Origin: Bombyx mori
Taxonomy: Eukaryota; Arthropoda; Insecta; Lepidoptera; Bombycidae
Direction: 5' to 3'
DNA: 64,000 nt
NCBI RefSeq assembly: GCF_030269925.1
Contig: NC_085129.1
Coordinates: forward strand, 18,219,501 to 18,283,500
Shown here in pieces: positions 40,930 to 50,659 of this stretch. A program made the position numbers and the translations under genes. The notes below the pieces were generated by a model that worked only from the letters and a program-made list of their open reading frames with translations, did no database searches and had not been told where the DNA came from. Each line of letters starts with the position of its first letter. The stretch's first letter is position 1.

Positions 40930-41135
40930 ATTAACCAAAACTGTAAATACTTAATTAAAACGGCGAATTATAAAAATGTTATTACTTGACGCTGGCTAAT
41001 ACACAAACCGTGCCAGAGACAAAATATAAAGAAGGAGAAGTTTTTTTTTCGTTTTTTTTTTGCTTATTAAGTATGCTTATGACGATTATTTCTAGTCTAT
41101 TTTCTATGATCACGAAAACTGTAGATTACATTTTT
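40930..41135. other. AT-rich intergenic DNA
   Basis: No supported gene. Confidence 0.35.
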
Positions 41136-41400
41136 TTATTGCCTATAAATGCAGACGAGAATACACCCTACCTGATGGTGGGTGGTTAACGTCGCCCATG
41201 GACGTCAGCAATGACAGAGGCAGAGCTGCTGCTTACCGTTAATTACTCTCTACAAGCCTCGTTTGAAGAAGGACATATTGTCATAGCGCTCGGGAAACAC
41301 CGTGGAGGGGAGCTCATTCCATAGCCGGATGGTACGTGGCAAAAAAGATCTCTGGAAACGCACTGTCGATGAACGCAACGGTTCTATGTAGTATGGATGA
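41136..41400 (-). mobile_element. CR1/Jockey-like LINE 3' end
   Basis: Complement of the family at 32735-33050, from TTTTTTTATTGCCTATAAAT to about 41400, including the coding end (complement of RSFLPRTIRLWNELPST). Confidence 0.7.
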
Positions 41401-41664
41401 CCTCTACTTGAAAATAATAAAAATTCGATACGAAACCCAAAAACTCGTTTTAATTATCTATTGATTTGTCGACTGTTTTACGTATGTAAAAAAAACCTTT
41501 ATTAAAACTGTTTCGTTTTTAAAAAGGATTTTTCTTCGGAGTGAAGTCGTTCAGTAAAAAAGAGATTTAGTTTTGTATGATTTATTAATACTGTTTACGG
41601 CTTAATTTTTAATATTAATTTTAACAGATTGAGGAATTTAAATGTTGTTTTCTTATTTATATAA

Positions 41665-41885
41665 CAGAGTCCGCACGGGTGGGTACCACCACCCCGCCTA
41701 TTTCTGCCGTGAAGCAGTAATGCGTATCGGTTCGAAGGGTGGGGCAGCCGTTGTAACTATACTGAGACCTTAGAACTGATATCTCAAGGTGGGTGGCGTA
41801 TTTACGTTGTAGATGTCTATGGGCTCCAGTAACCCACTTAGCGCCAGGTGGGCTGTGAGCACGTCCACACATCTAAGCAAAAAAA
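41665..41885 (+). repeat. Bm1 SINE 3' half
   Basis: AGTCCGCACGGGTGGGTACC to CACACATCTAAGCAA and A-tail. Confidence 0.85.
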
Positions 41886-42650
41886 AAACCAAAAAACTGC
41901 TTTACACCCAAAAGACATCAAAATCATATCGATAAACATTAAACAAACTAATTAACTGTTTCAACAAAAAACGAAAAAGATTTCCAACAAATAAAAACAA
42001 CACGTGAACGGGTATATTTTTTCTTTAATAAAACATACATTTATATTTAATAAAAAATACATCTAGGTACATTCGTAACATTTTTATTATTCTTCAACAA
42101 TAATAAAATAAACCAACGATTTCGTTAAGTAACGCTAATTATAAACCTAAACTCAACGAGATACAGTACATTTTTCCTAAAATCATAAGCAACTAACTCG
42201 GATTTACCGGGGTAAATTTTTCTTTCTTTATATTTTTGTCTTTTCTGCGACATATCAGTTTCTAGACTAGAATTTTAACATCATTAAATATGTATATAAA
42301 AAAAGACTCCTATGTGTTTTATCGCATGAATATCTGTTATACCGTATTAAGGGATCAATACAGTATGCCTTTAAAAAAGTTAAAATGGATTAATACCAAC
42401 TAACAAGTCCATTACGCTGGCTAGAAAATGAGCATCACCTATGTATGCCGTTAAAAATATATCACAAACGGCCCGCACACCGTGAGCAGCAGTGAGCACT
42501 CGTGAGCACAACTGAATACATGCGCCCTTTATCGTAATCACAAATACGCTACATCCTCCACAACTCAATCAGCACTTCAACTATTAAACTTATTGCACAA
42601 TGAACACCTTATGACCTTAACAAATAAATAAAAACTCAATTTCATTCATA
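41886..42650. other. AT-rich intergenic DNA
   Basis: About 760 bases, no gene. Minus-strand AATAAA-type hexamers occur near 42085 and could serve transcripts from the right. Confidence 0.35.
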
Positions 42651-42652
42651 GT

Positions 42653-42704
42653 TTACATGTCGAGTTTGCTTTTTCCAGTTACTTTCTTCTCTTCGGCGAC
42701 TCGA
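42653..42704 (-). CDS. Candidate alternative last exon of the zinc finger-pogo gene
   Basis: The minus strand has a T-rich tract and acceptor GTAATTACAG, then one base plus 16 codons (RVAEEKKVTGKSKLDM) and TAA. If joined to exon 4 (45525-45661) the phase fits. The product would be a short four-finger protein without the transposase. Support is only phase, acceptor quality and the open frame, so chance is not excluded. Confidence 0.25.
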
Positions 42705-42891
42705 CTGTAATTACAAAAATTACAAAAACACATTAATACATCTAACTCTCCTATAACACGGTAGATAATATGTTCCTACAAAGTCCAGTGTTGTGCAAAA
42801 CCATTTTGTATGACTAGAAGTCAGTACAAAAAGGATAGTAATTTTCTGAACGAAACATCTCAACTATGCCTCTATGTATTTTTTTTACCTA

Positions 42892-43236
42892 TCTATACAT
42901 ATAAATAAAGTTGGAGTGTCTATTTGTAATATTGAAATAACCGCTTTTTACTAAATGCATATGGTATATTATATACAGTACATACACCTAAATATATTTT
43001 TTTACAATTTTTGTGTGTCTGTCTGTTTGTTCCGGCTAATCTCTGGAACGGCTGGACCGATTTTGACGGGACTTTCACTGATGGGTAGCTGATGATATAA
43101 GGAGTAACTTAGGCTAGCTTCGCCCGCGCCCGCGGTGTCACCCGCGGTACGATAATAACCGCGGGTAACATCGCTGGACTCAGCTATCAATGATATAATT
43201 AAATGTTTTTGAAGCGAAGCGAGGGCGGGTTGCTAG
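42892..43236 (+). mobile_element. Helitron (GCGGGTTGCTAG end), complete
   Basis: TCTATACATATAAATAAAGT start after A; 3' end GAAGCGAGGGCGGGTTGCTAG before T. 345 bp, same family as 23845-24150. Confidence 0.8.
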
Positions 43237-43504
43237 TTATACATAAAAAAATATGTAGTATAATTTCGGTTATGCTCACATATTGTGTGTTCAAAAGTAA
43301 TTTTTTAAATAGTGTTTAAACAAAAATCACATCATGTTGTAGAAGTACCCGTGTTATAAGAAAGTTACCCATAGTACTAATAACTGGTCGCATAACAAAT
43401 CACAACTCGAATAACTAAATCAAAATAACATACTTATAATGAGATTTAAACTTTAAAACCTATTAATACACTTTAGGCATAAACACAACGGAGATTCAAC
43501 GGCC

Positions 43505-45152
43505 TTATAACTTCATAGGTTCTCTCAACACATATTTCTCTATATCCATAAATTTTTTGTACACATCATAACTCGTATTGCTGGTTTGTAAATACTTTCT
43601 AACTATATCTAAATCTTGGAGGGCCCTAATCTTTGTAACCCTCTCTTCTATTTCACTGCACTCCGGTTTCTTTGTACCGATAGCCAGTATCTCTTCTCGT
43701 TCTCTTTCGACTGCTGCTGGGTCCTGGATTTTATGGTTCCCACCGAAAACCGAACAATTCGTTCCCTGGCCGGTCAGTAGCTCCTCGTCCACGTTCAAAA
43801 AGTTGTCCAAACTAGGCAGCTCAGTGTAATATGTGTCCACATCGTAATCCCTCAACAGTTTACACATAATTTCCTCATCGTTTTCACATACTTTAGGCGT
43901 CAAATTCTCCTCAACGTTTCGTTCTTGAACGTCAAAGCCTAGATTGACAAAGCTTCTCGATATAGCACAATTAGGAGTCCGTTCCCATGCTTTCATTATC
44001 ATGTACAGAGCTTCCAGGCTGGTGGTCCTCCTGTCTACTCCACGGACAACATTCATGGCCTTCTCAGTTATGAACAGCCGCCTGAATTCATCTTTGAAAC
44101 GATTAAAAATTCCATTCCTCACCGGTATTAAGCCGTTATAAGCCTTCCACGGTACGAAGACGAGTTTCAGATTGGAGAGCTGAAGTTTGGTGTGCACAGT
44201 GGCTCTGTCTAGGACCAGAATGGCTCTCCTGTTGTTCATTTGAAGCTCTTTATTCCAGTATTTAACGAAGCCTTCGAACATTTGCGTTGTGAAATGCGCA
44301 TTGGCGTGCCTTATGTACGTGACGGGCAAAGTATCGGCATCCCTATACGAATGCAGCAGAGGATCATCAGAACCACACACCAGGAGCTTCTTTCTGTCAG
44401 TGCCCGTCGCGTTCACACACATGAATATCGCCAATCTGTCCTCGACGTAGCCTTGAATGAATTTCTTGCCTGCAGGTTTCTTAACCCGGCCCTTCGAAGG
44501 ATTATAATAAATTCCGACCTCATCAGCCGTGTAAATGTCCTCGTCTTTAACACCAAGCCTAGCGTCGCACCACTGCTCCTTGAAGAAAGTCTTCTTCCAT
44601 TTCGATTCTGGTCCTATGCTAAATTCTCTCTTGACGGGTACTCCCCTCAACGATATGCTGTATTTCTTCTTGAAGCCGTCCAGCCACTTCCTGCTGCCGT
44701 CGAACGCGATAAAACCATTTTCTTTGGCGAACAACTCAGCTATATCTTGCAACATTTTACCAGACACTTGCACCTTATTCGATTTCTGATCCCTGTACCA
44801 ATCCAGTATTCTTGCATCTAGTATGCTATTCATATACATCTTGCTTCTCCTTCCCGCTTTCTTAAGGGCGCTAAACGTGTCCCTTTCCTCCCAAACCTTG
44901 TTCACTACATCCGGGGTCAGATTGTATATCTGACATATATCGGTGACAGTCCGTCCTTTGTACAGCTTGCTAACGATAGCGCATTGTATGTTTTCCGGGA
45001 GGTCCTCCTTCCGGGTGCAGTTCAAGTTTTTGGCCTCACTGTTGAGATCTGTCGAGTCCTCAGAGTATTCGGTAGGGCAGCTCGTGTTTTGATATTCAAT
45101 GTCCGGGGCCGAAGGAATTAACTGATCGGATTTATTTGTAGTGTCTCGAGCA
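43505..45152 (-). CDS. Exon 5 of the fusion gene: complete pogo-type transposase unit
   Basis: Acceptor ATTTTACAG at 45153 onward, first base completes a Thr codon, then 549 codons and TAA at 43505-43507. The whole transposase is one exon, as expected if an intronless pogo copy was captured by splicing. I see no pogo terminal inverted repeats next to it. It is more GC-rich than the flanks. Confidence 0.75.
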
Positions 45153-48100
45153 CTGTAAAATATAAAGGTCTTATTATATATTATTATAATTATTTTAGCT
45201 ACTTATATTTTAAACTAAATACAATGATTGAATTGTCTACTTCCCTAAATGTAGCTTGTATCTCAAAAGACCTACTTCTTTTAATGATATTATTTATTGT
45301 TATAGGATGTTTTGTGTGTCAGCACGAATAGGCACCATCACCCTGCCTATTTCTGCTTTGAAGCAGTAACTTTCGGTTTGAAGTGTAGTGTAGTCTTTGT
45401 ACTCAAAAAACTAATCTTTATAGCTCATATCTCATGGCATTTATGGGCTCTGGCAACGACTTAACACCAGGTGGGCCGTGAGCTTGTCCATCCACTTATT
45501 CCAAAAATTAATGATTATACTAACGTTTCATCAGCAGTTTGTGTACACATTCCATGGAGTGTATGCAGTCTCCTGTGTCGATTCAGCTGTATCCTCGAAT
45601 GATATTTAGCCGGACATACATCACAGTGTTCGGTCTTCTCATGTGACCTCAAATGTCTAAACTGTAATTATTTATCATAATAGAACAGCAATATGAAAAT
45701 ATATAATAATGGAACTATGATTCTGATCAAAAACATATTATTGCGTATTCATGTATGAAGTCGTCGTGGACTAAAGGATAAGACGTTCAGTGCGTTACTT
45801 AACAAATGTTCACGATTGACTTCCACGGCAAAGGAATAACATCGTATAATAAAAATCAAACCCGCAAAATTATAATTTCCGTAATTACTGGTGGTAGGAC
45901 CTCTAGTGAGTCTGCACAGGTAGGTACCACCATCCTGCCTATTTCTGCCGTGAAGCAGTAATGCGTTTCTGTTTGAAGGGTGGGGCAGCCATTGTAATTA
46001 CACTGAGCCCTTAGAACTCGTATCTCAAGGTGGGTAGCGCATTTACGTTGTCTTACGTAGTGAACGGTCGAATCACTACTTGAACGGTCAAAGGTCACTT
46101 GAACATCTTAAACTACTCAAAACAAAATAGGGCCCACTCTAAGTTAATCTCGAATTTCGTCGAAAAAAAATTGTTTCGTAGTAAATAGTGAAGTTAAACA
46201 TTTCGAAGTATTGTTGACATGTTTATCTAACGTTATCAATGTTTCAAGTCAGGAATTCAATGGTGCGTAAACAAAAAAAATTAAGTACTCCAAAAAACGT
46301 TTATTACTCAAATTCTTAGTCATTTGTACCTCAGTCACGTAGTGAATGTTACAGTCGCACCTCTACTTTTTTTCATTTTGACTTGATTTCGGTGTTACTC
46401 GCGATCATTATGCCTGGTTCTTGGCGCCATATGGATGTGGAAACAGCAACAAGAGAGGTGTTCATGCTTCAGGAGGGAGAATCTCAGAAATCAGTGGCAA
46501 GACGTCTTGGTGTGTCGCGACGGGCTATTCGAAACGCGTGGGAACGCTTTCTAGAGCCAGGTAGTGTTACGAGGAGATCTGGATCAGGAAGAGCGCGAGC
46601 TGCAACCGTCCAGGAAGACCGGTATATCAGATTGACTGCACGTCGAGAGCGTACGATTTTCTCCCGCGTCTTACAAAATCGACTGCGGCAATCGACTAGC
46701 ACACGAATTGGTGATCAAACCATTCGAAATCAGCTCCATGAAGACGGACGACGCTCCAGATCTCATGTTATTCGTCTAAAATTGACAAGAGCGCATCGTG
46801 CAGCACGTTTGAGGTTTGCTCGCGAGCACGCGGAGTGGACAACGGACAACTGGAGAAATGTACTCTTTACGGACGAAAGTAAAGTGATGTTTTTCAGCGA
46901 CGAACGTCGAGTGCGCGTGTGGAGAAGAGAAGGAGAACGTTTTTCAGAACCTTGCATACATGAAAGGGGTCGTTTAGGAGATCCAAATGTTATGGTGTGG
47001 GCTGGAATAAGCTTGCTCGGTAAAACTGAGGTGGTAATTCTGGAAGAAGGCCCCATAACTGCCTCCCGGTATGTCGATCGAATAATTCGGCCCCATGTCA
47101 TCCCATTTTCACAAAGAGTGGGTGAAAACTTCGTCTTTATGCAAGACAATGCTCTCCCACATACAGCGCGAACAACCCAGAGAGCTTTCTCTGAGGCCAA
47201 TATTACGGTTTTACCGTGGCCGGCCATGAGTCCCGATCTTATCCCCATTGAACATTTATGGAACCAACTGAAAAGAAGCCTCAAATCGAACTTCAGTAAT
47301 GTGACTAATCAACAAGAGCTCATAAACGCCCTAAAATTGTGTTGGGGGCGAATACCCGAGGAAAACATCACCCACTTGATTGAAAGTGTCCCAGATAGGG
47401 TCAGAGAGTGCATACGGAACAGAGGAGGACCTACTCGCTATTAAGCACCATCAAACTCATTGATTTAGTCAATAATAAAAATCAAAATCAAACTTTACAT
47501 AAATCAATAATTTCTGTCAACTTTCCTAAAAACTGTAAATTTTGACTAAATTCCATAAAATTGGCAAAACTTACTCTTGTTAACGTTTACACACTTTCAA
47601 AAACCTTAATTTATTCATTCCTAATCATAAAAACTGAAAAAAAAGAAGAATCTGTAAAATTCACTTAAAAACATGGTGGGCCCTATTTTGTTTTGAGTAG
47701 TTTATATAAGAACAGTCAATTATTATTCGTTCTGTTTCGTCTTTTTGTATGTCTGTCTTTTCAGAAGTCAAAAAATGTACCGCGTCGTTGCTGGTCACGT
47801 ACGCTCTCGTTCCATTTATTTTCGAATTATTTTCAAATGTCTGTCTTAGTCTGTCTATGTCTAGTCATTGTAGGTTTTATGTCCTGTCAAAGAGGTTGCA
47901 CGCCACGACACGTAGATTACGTAGATGTCTATGGGCTCCTGTAACTACTTAACACCGGGTTTGCTATGAGACCGTCCACTCATATATGTTAAAAAAAAGC
48001 TTTTACAGCAGCATCAGCAAAGAACGTGAAACAAGTAAAGACGTGTATAATAAACGAAAACTAACCAAATGCCCTTTCGACGTGAACTTCATATCGCACA

Positions 48101-50659
48101 ATCGACAGTCAAATTCCATTGTTGTATGTATTTTTTGATGCAGACGTAAACTGAAGGCTTTTTTGAAATATCTCCCGCACTCGTCACATTTGTGCCTGGA
48201 AAATGTGTGAAGATTATGTAATTATGTTGAACCGAAGCCCATAAGCATGAAGTCAGATCTATTTTTTATTAAAAGTTCTTTAACTAAACATTATATGCTT
48301 TTTTTTATTCTTATCTATAAAAGGTTTTATTGCCTTTGTAGACATACAAGCATATGTCCTACGTGATGGTGAGTTGTTACCATAGCTTATTGACGTCGGC
48401 AATGCCAGGGGCAGAGCCAAACCGCTGCCTACAATTCAAATTCATCACAATTTGAAAAGTTTCAAATCACGTATATCATTAATTTATGCCTCTTGCGAGA
48501 ATCATTTAATAATAAATCCTAGCTCACTAATGAGATTCAAAGCCACAATTTACATACAAGTGAAACCCACATAACCCTTAGCACCACAAACGCTACCAAT
48601 CAGACCCACCAAATGACTGTCACTCACACTCATGAACTTCATAAGTGTCAATGGCAATCTGCTTGGGAAGTACCGCTATAAATCTTAATCTAGTATCTAA
48701 AAATAAACTTGGTACCTTAAAATTATCTAAACTGTCTCATTGGTATCAAAATCTATAGTCCTAATCAGGGTACCACTTAGATCTGCTTTTGTGATATTTC
48801 ATGTTTAATTTTTTTACCTGCATGTTTCTTGAAATACGGTACTCGCATGCTTAAAAAATACAGTATGTAAGTAAGTGACTGAGCTGTACCTTGTTTTGAC
48901 TTGATGCTCTAATGAATGTGCTCTCAATTCCTGTGCATTTTTATATTGGGCACTGCACAGATTACATCCATACACTTTAGGTTTTTTCTCTTTGCTCTTT
49001 CTACATTTGTCATTTCTCCTCCGTTTTGATGTTGCCGGTTTGTCTTCCTTCTTCTGAAAGTAGTCGACATATTGCAAAAATGTATATATAAAAAACTTTT
49101 TTTTATTGCTTATATGGGTGGACGAGCTCACAGCCCACCTGGTGTTAAGTGGTTACTGGAGCCCATAGACATCCACAACGTAAATGCGCCACCCACCTTG
49201 AGATATATGTTCTAAGGTCTCAAGTATAGTTATAATGGCTGCCCCACCCTTTAAACTGAAACGCATTACTGCTTCATGGCAGAAATAGACAGGGCGGTGG
49301 TACCTACCTATGCGGACTCACAAGAGTAATCAGTAAATTATAATTTTGCGGGTTTCATTTTTATTACATAGTTATTCCTTCACCGTGGAAGTGAATCGTG
49401 AACATTTGTTGAGTACGTATTTCATTAGAAAAATTGGTACACGCCTGGGATTCGAACACCAGTGCATTGTTCAACACGAATGCACCGGACACCTTTTCTT
49501 TTAGGCCACAATGACTAAACTTTATTACAAAATAACAGTACTGTTCTCATACTGATACGTGCACATTATTGATTACTGATAAGAGTGTAAATTAGTAGTT
49601 GTAGACTAAAGTCAAGGTCATGTATCTAACAAATAACAGGTACTGCTCCGTTCTTCTCTTGCTATAAGCCTGAAGCAAACTATCAGTTTCACCTGCTTAA
49701 TGATATCATTATCTGATAGGACCTGTATGGATAACAAAGTGATCATGATATACATAGAAATACCTTTCCATGTCATCAGCTAGGGATACTTTGTATGAAA
49801 GTTAATAATAAGTCAACTAGCTAGAGGTTTTTTTTCCTACCTAAGCTGGTGGTCTCGTGAGACCATTTCAACATAACCTTAACAAGTAGGTGAGCTTATG
49901 GGATTAAAACCTGACGATCGTGCGAACACTTGCTTTGCAGAATCTACCACCAGATCGGAAACATTACCCACTGCAAAGAACCGGCGAGAAACTCTGTGAG
50001 CTGGGGATGCTAGACTTGTTGATAATTCAGATGTATAAAAACTTGTTACTCATGTTATATAGTAAGTTTATATAGAGGTTAGTATAAAGTATCAAAACTA
50101 TTTTTAAAAGTAACACCTGGGTTCCTGTTATCATAAAAATGTAACCAGATCCAAACTGCCAGACTTCAAGATACTATTAATTCTTGTGGCATAAAACGTA
50201 AAAAGTATAATTTTACGAAAAAAAATTATAGTAATACTAAATAGATAGTCCAATATTCGTATGCCGGCGAATAGCACATCAGTCGTGCGTAGTCCCGAAA
50301 ACTTGTATGTTCAAGCCGTTGGAAATAATATAATGAAAACAAAAAACCGTAAACTATTTTAAATTATGTATTAGAACATTTGATACGATGTTTTTGTCTT
50401 GTGAATGGTTTGCGACCTTTTCTAATGAATGTTACTATTTGTTTTGTTTACTTACAATGCTAAAATCGAGTGGCTCTTCGTCATACTCGTCTACTTCTGT
50501 TGAGACCATTATCTCAGATATTATAGGCTCATAATCGCTATCGTCACCACTCTTAGATCTGGCGAGATCAACTTTTCTCTTTACTTCAGATAAACACTCA
50601 TCATCCGAGGAGCCGTCGGAATTTCGAGTTTCATCCGTATTATTAGATGCCATACTCAT
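43505..50659 (-). CDS. C2H2 zinc finger-pogo/Tigger transposase fusion protein, probably domesticated (five exons)
   Basis: Exons on the minus strand: 50659-50456, 49053-48890, 48195-48066, 45661-45525 and 45152-43505. All junctions are GT/AG and in phase; 760 residues. Order: acidic Ser/Asp/Glu-rich N-terminus (1-68); basic linker; four C2H2 fingers (C98-H118, C126-H146, C153-H173, C179-H199), the third spanning the exon 3/4 junction exactly; acidic linker; CENP-B-type HTH (about 263-302) and Tc5-type HTH (about 311-380); DDE_1 domain with D422 (TADEVG) and D527 (VLDRATVH). At the third acid position (QPLDQG in pogo) it reads IPVRNG, so Arg557 replaces Asp. This predicts DNA binding without cleavage. 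Pogo-derived host genes (CENP-B, JRK, TIGD) offer a precedent. Spliced, uninterrupted and without terminal repeats, it is unlikely to be a mobile copy. The role is unknown. Confidence 0.75.
45300..45510 (+). repeat. Diverged Bm1 SINE in intron 4
   Basis: CACCATCACCCTGCCTATTT, TGAAGCAGTAACTTTCGG, CTTAACACCAGGTGGGCCGT. Older than most copies here. Confidence 0.7.
45525..45661 (-). CDS. Exon 4 of the fusion gene: rest of finger 3 and finger 4
   Basis: Encodes FRHLRSHEKTEHCDVCPAKY and onward; it completes finger 3 begun in exon 3 (C-X2-C-X12-H-X3-H spacing only works across this junction) and all of finger 4. Donor AAAC|GTTAGT. Confidence 0.75.
46111..47702 (+). mobile_element. Tc1-type transposon, apparently intact, in intron 3 of the fusion gene
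   Basis: 1592 bp with perfect inverted ends of about 27 bp (AACTACTCAAAACAAAATAG and GGCCCAC) and TA at 46109-46110 and 47703-47704. It contains one full transposase frame. Orientation is opposite to the host gene. Confidence 0.9.
46410..47444 (+). CDS. Tc1 transposase (DD34E), open and complete
   Basis: 344 residues from MPGSWRHMD (an ATG nine codons upstream is open too). Paired-like HTH regions at about 14-50 and 75-115 bind the inverted ends. Catalytic residues are D155 (FTDESKV), D246 (FMQDNALPH) and E281 (DLIPIEHLW), with 34 residues between the last two, the Tc1 DD34E signature. A GRPR-like hinge appears as GSGRARA (58-64). Length is normal for Tc1 (about 340). Nothing is broken, so it could be active in cut-and-paste at TA. 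Confidence 0.9.
   Translation: MPGSWRHMDVETATREVFMLQEGESQKSVARRLGVSRRAIRNAWERFLEPGSVTRRSGSGRARAATVQEDRYIRLTARRERTIFSRVLQNRLRQSTSTRIGDQTIRNQLHEDGRRSRSHVIRLKLTRAHRAARLRFAREHAEWTTDNWRNVLFTDESKVMFFSDERRVRVWRREGERFSEPCIHERGRLGDPNVMVWAGISLLGKTEVVILEEGPITASRYVDRIIRPHVIPFSQRVGENFVFMQDNALPHTARTTQRAFSEANITVLPWPAMSPDLIPIEHLWNQLKRSLKSNFSNVTNQQELINALKLCWGRIPEENITHLIESVPDRVRECIRNRGGPTRY
48066..48195 (-). CDS. Exon 3 of the fusion gene: finger 2 and start of finger 3
   Basis: Acceptor ACATTTTCCAG; encodes HKCDECGRYFKKAFSLRLHQ and onward to CRLCDMKFTSKGHL; donor TTG|GTTAGT at a codon boundary. Confidence 0.75.
48322..48428 (-). mobile_element. CR1/Jockey-like LINE 3' tail
   Basis: ATTGCCTTTGTAGACATACA to CAGAGCCAAACCGCTGCCTA, complement of 5025-5132. 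Confidence 0.6.
48890..49053 (-). CDS. Exon 2 of the fusion gene: basic linker and finger 1
   Basis: Acceptor TACTTTCAG; encodes KKEDKPATSKRRRNDKCRKS (a likely nuclear localisation stretch) then a finger CNLC...H...H; donor AAG|GTACAG leaves two bases that make Arg with exon 3. Confidence 0.75.
49098..49511 (-). repeat. Full-length Bm1 SINE
   Basis: 3' T-run at 49098 onward, body, and tRNA-like head at 49430-49511 (complement of GGCCTAAAAG and GAATCCCAGGC boxes). About 414 bp in intron 1 of the fusion gene. Confidence 0.85.
49833..50010 (-). mobile_element. Diverged BMC1-like LINE 3' fragment
   Basis: TTCCTACCTAAGCTGGTGGT, TTGCAGAATCTACCACCAGATC, GGCGAGAAACTCTGTGAGCT. Confidence 0.7.
50456..50659 (-). 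CDS. Exon 1 of the fusion gene: acidic N-terminus
   Basis: ATG at 50659 (a second, in-frame, at 50653). Encodes 68 mostly acidic residues (SDGSSDDECLSEV, DDSDYEP, DEYDEEPLDF) and ends at ATT|GTAAGT. Acidic tails of this kind often act as interaction or activation regions. Confidence 0.7.

Larger units (their letters stand above)
45758..47995 (+). repeat. Bm1 SINE split by an insertion of about 1.87 kb that contains the Tc1 element
   Basis: 45758-46052 carries head and body, with an internal deletion in the tRNA-like part. The tail resumes at about 47918 (GTAGATGTCTATGGGCTCCT). Between them lies the Tc1 element plus about 58 bp and 215 bp of unknown flank, so a further element probably carries the Tc1. 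Confidence 0.65.

Noticed and set aside
44240..44821. 193-codon frame on the plus strand
   Set aside because: Antisense shadow of the pogo exon; no motif and no splice or start signals.
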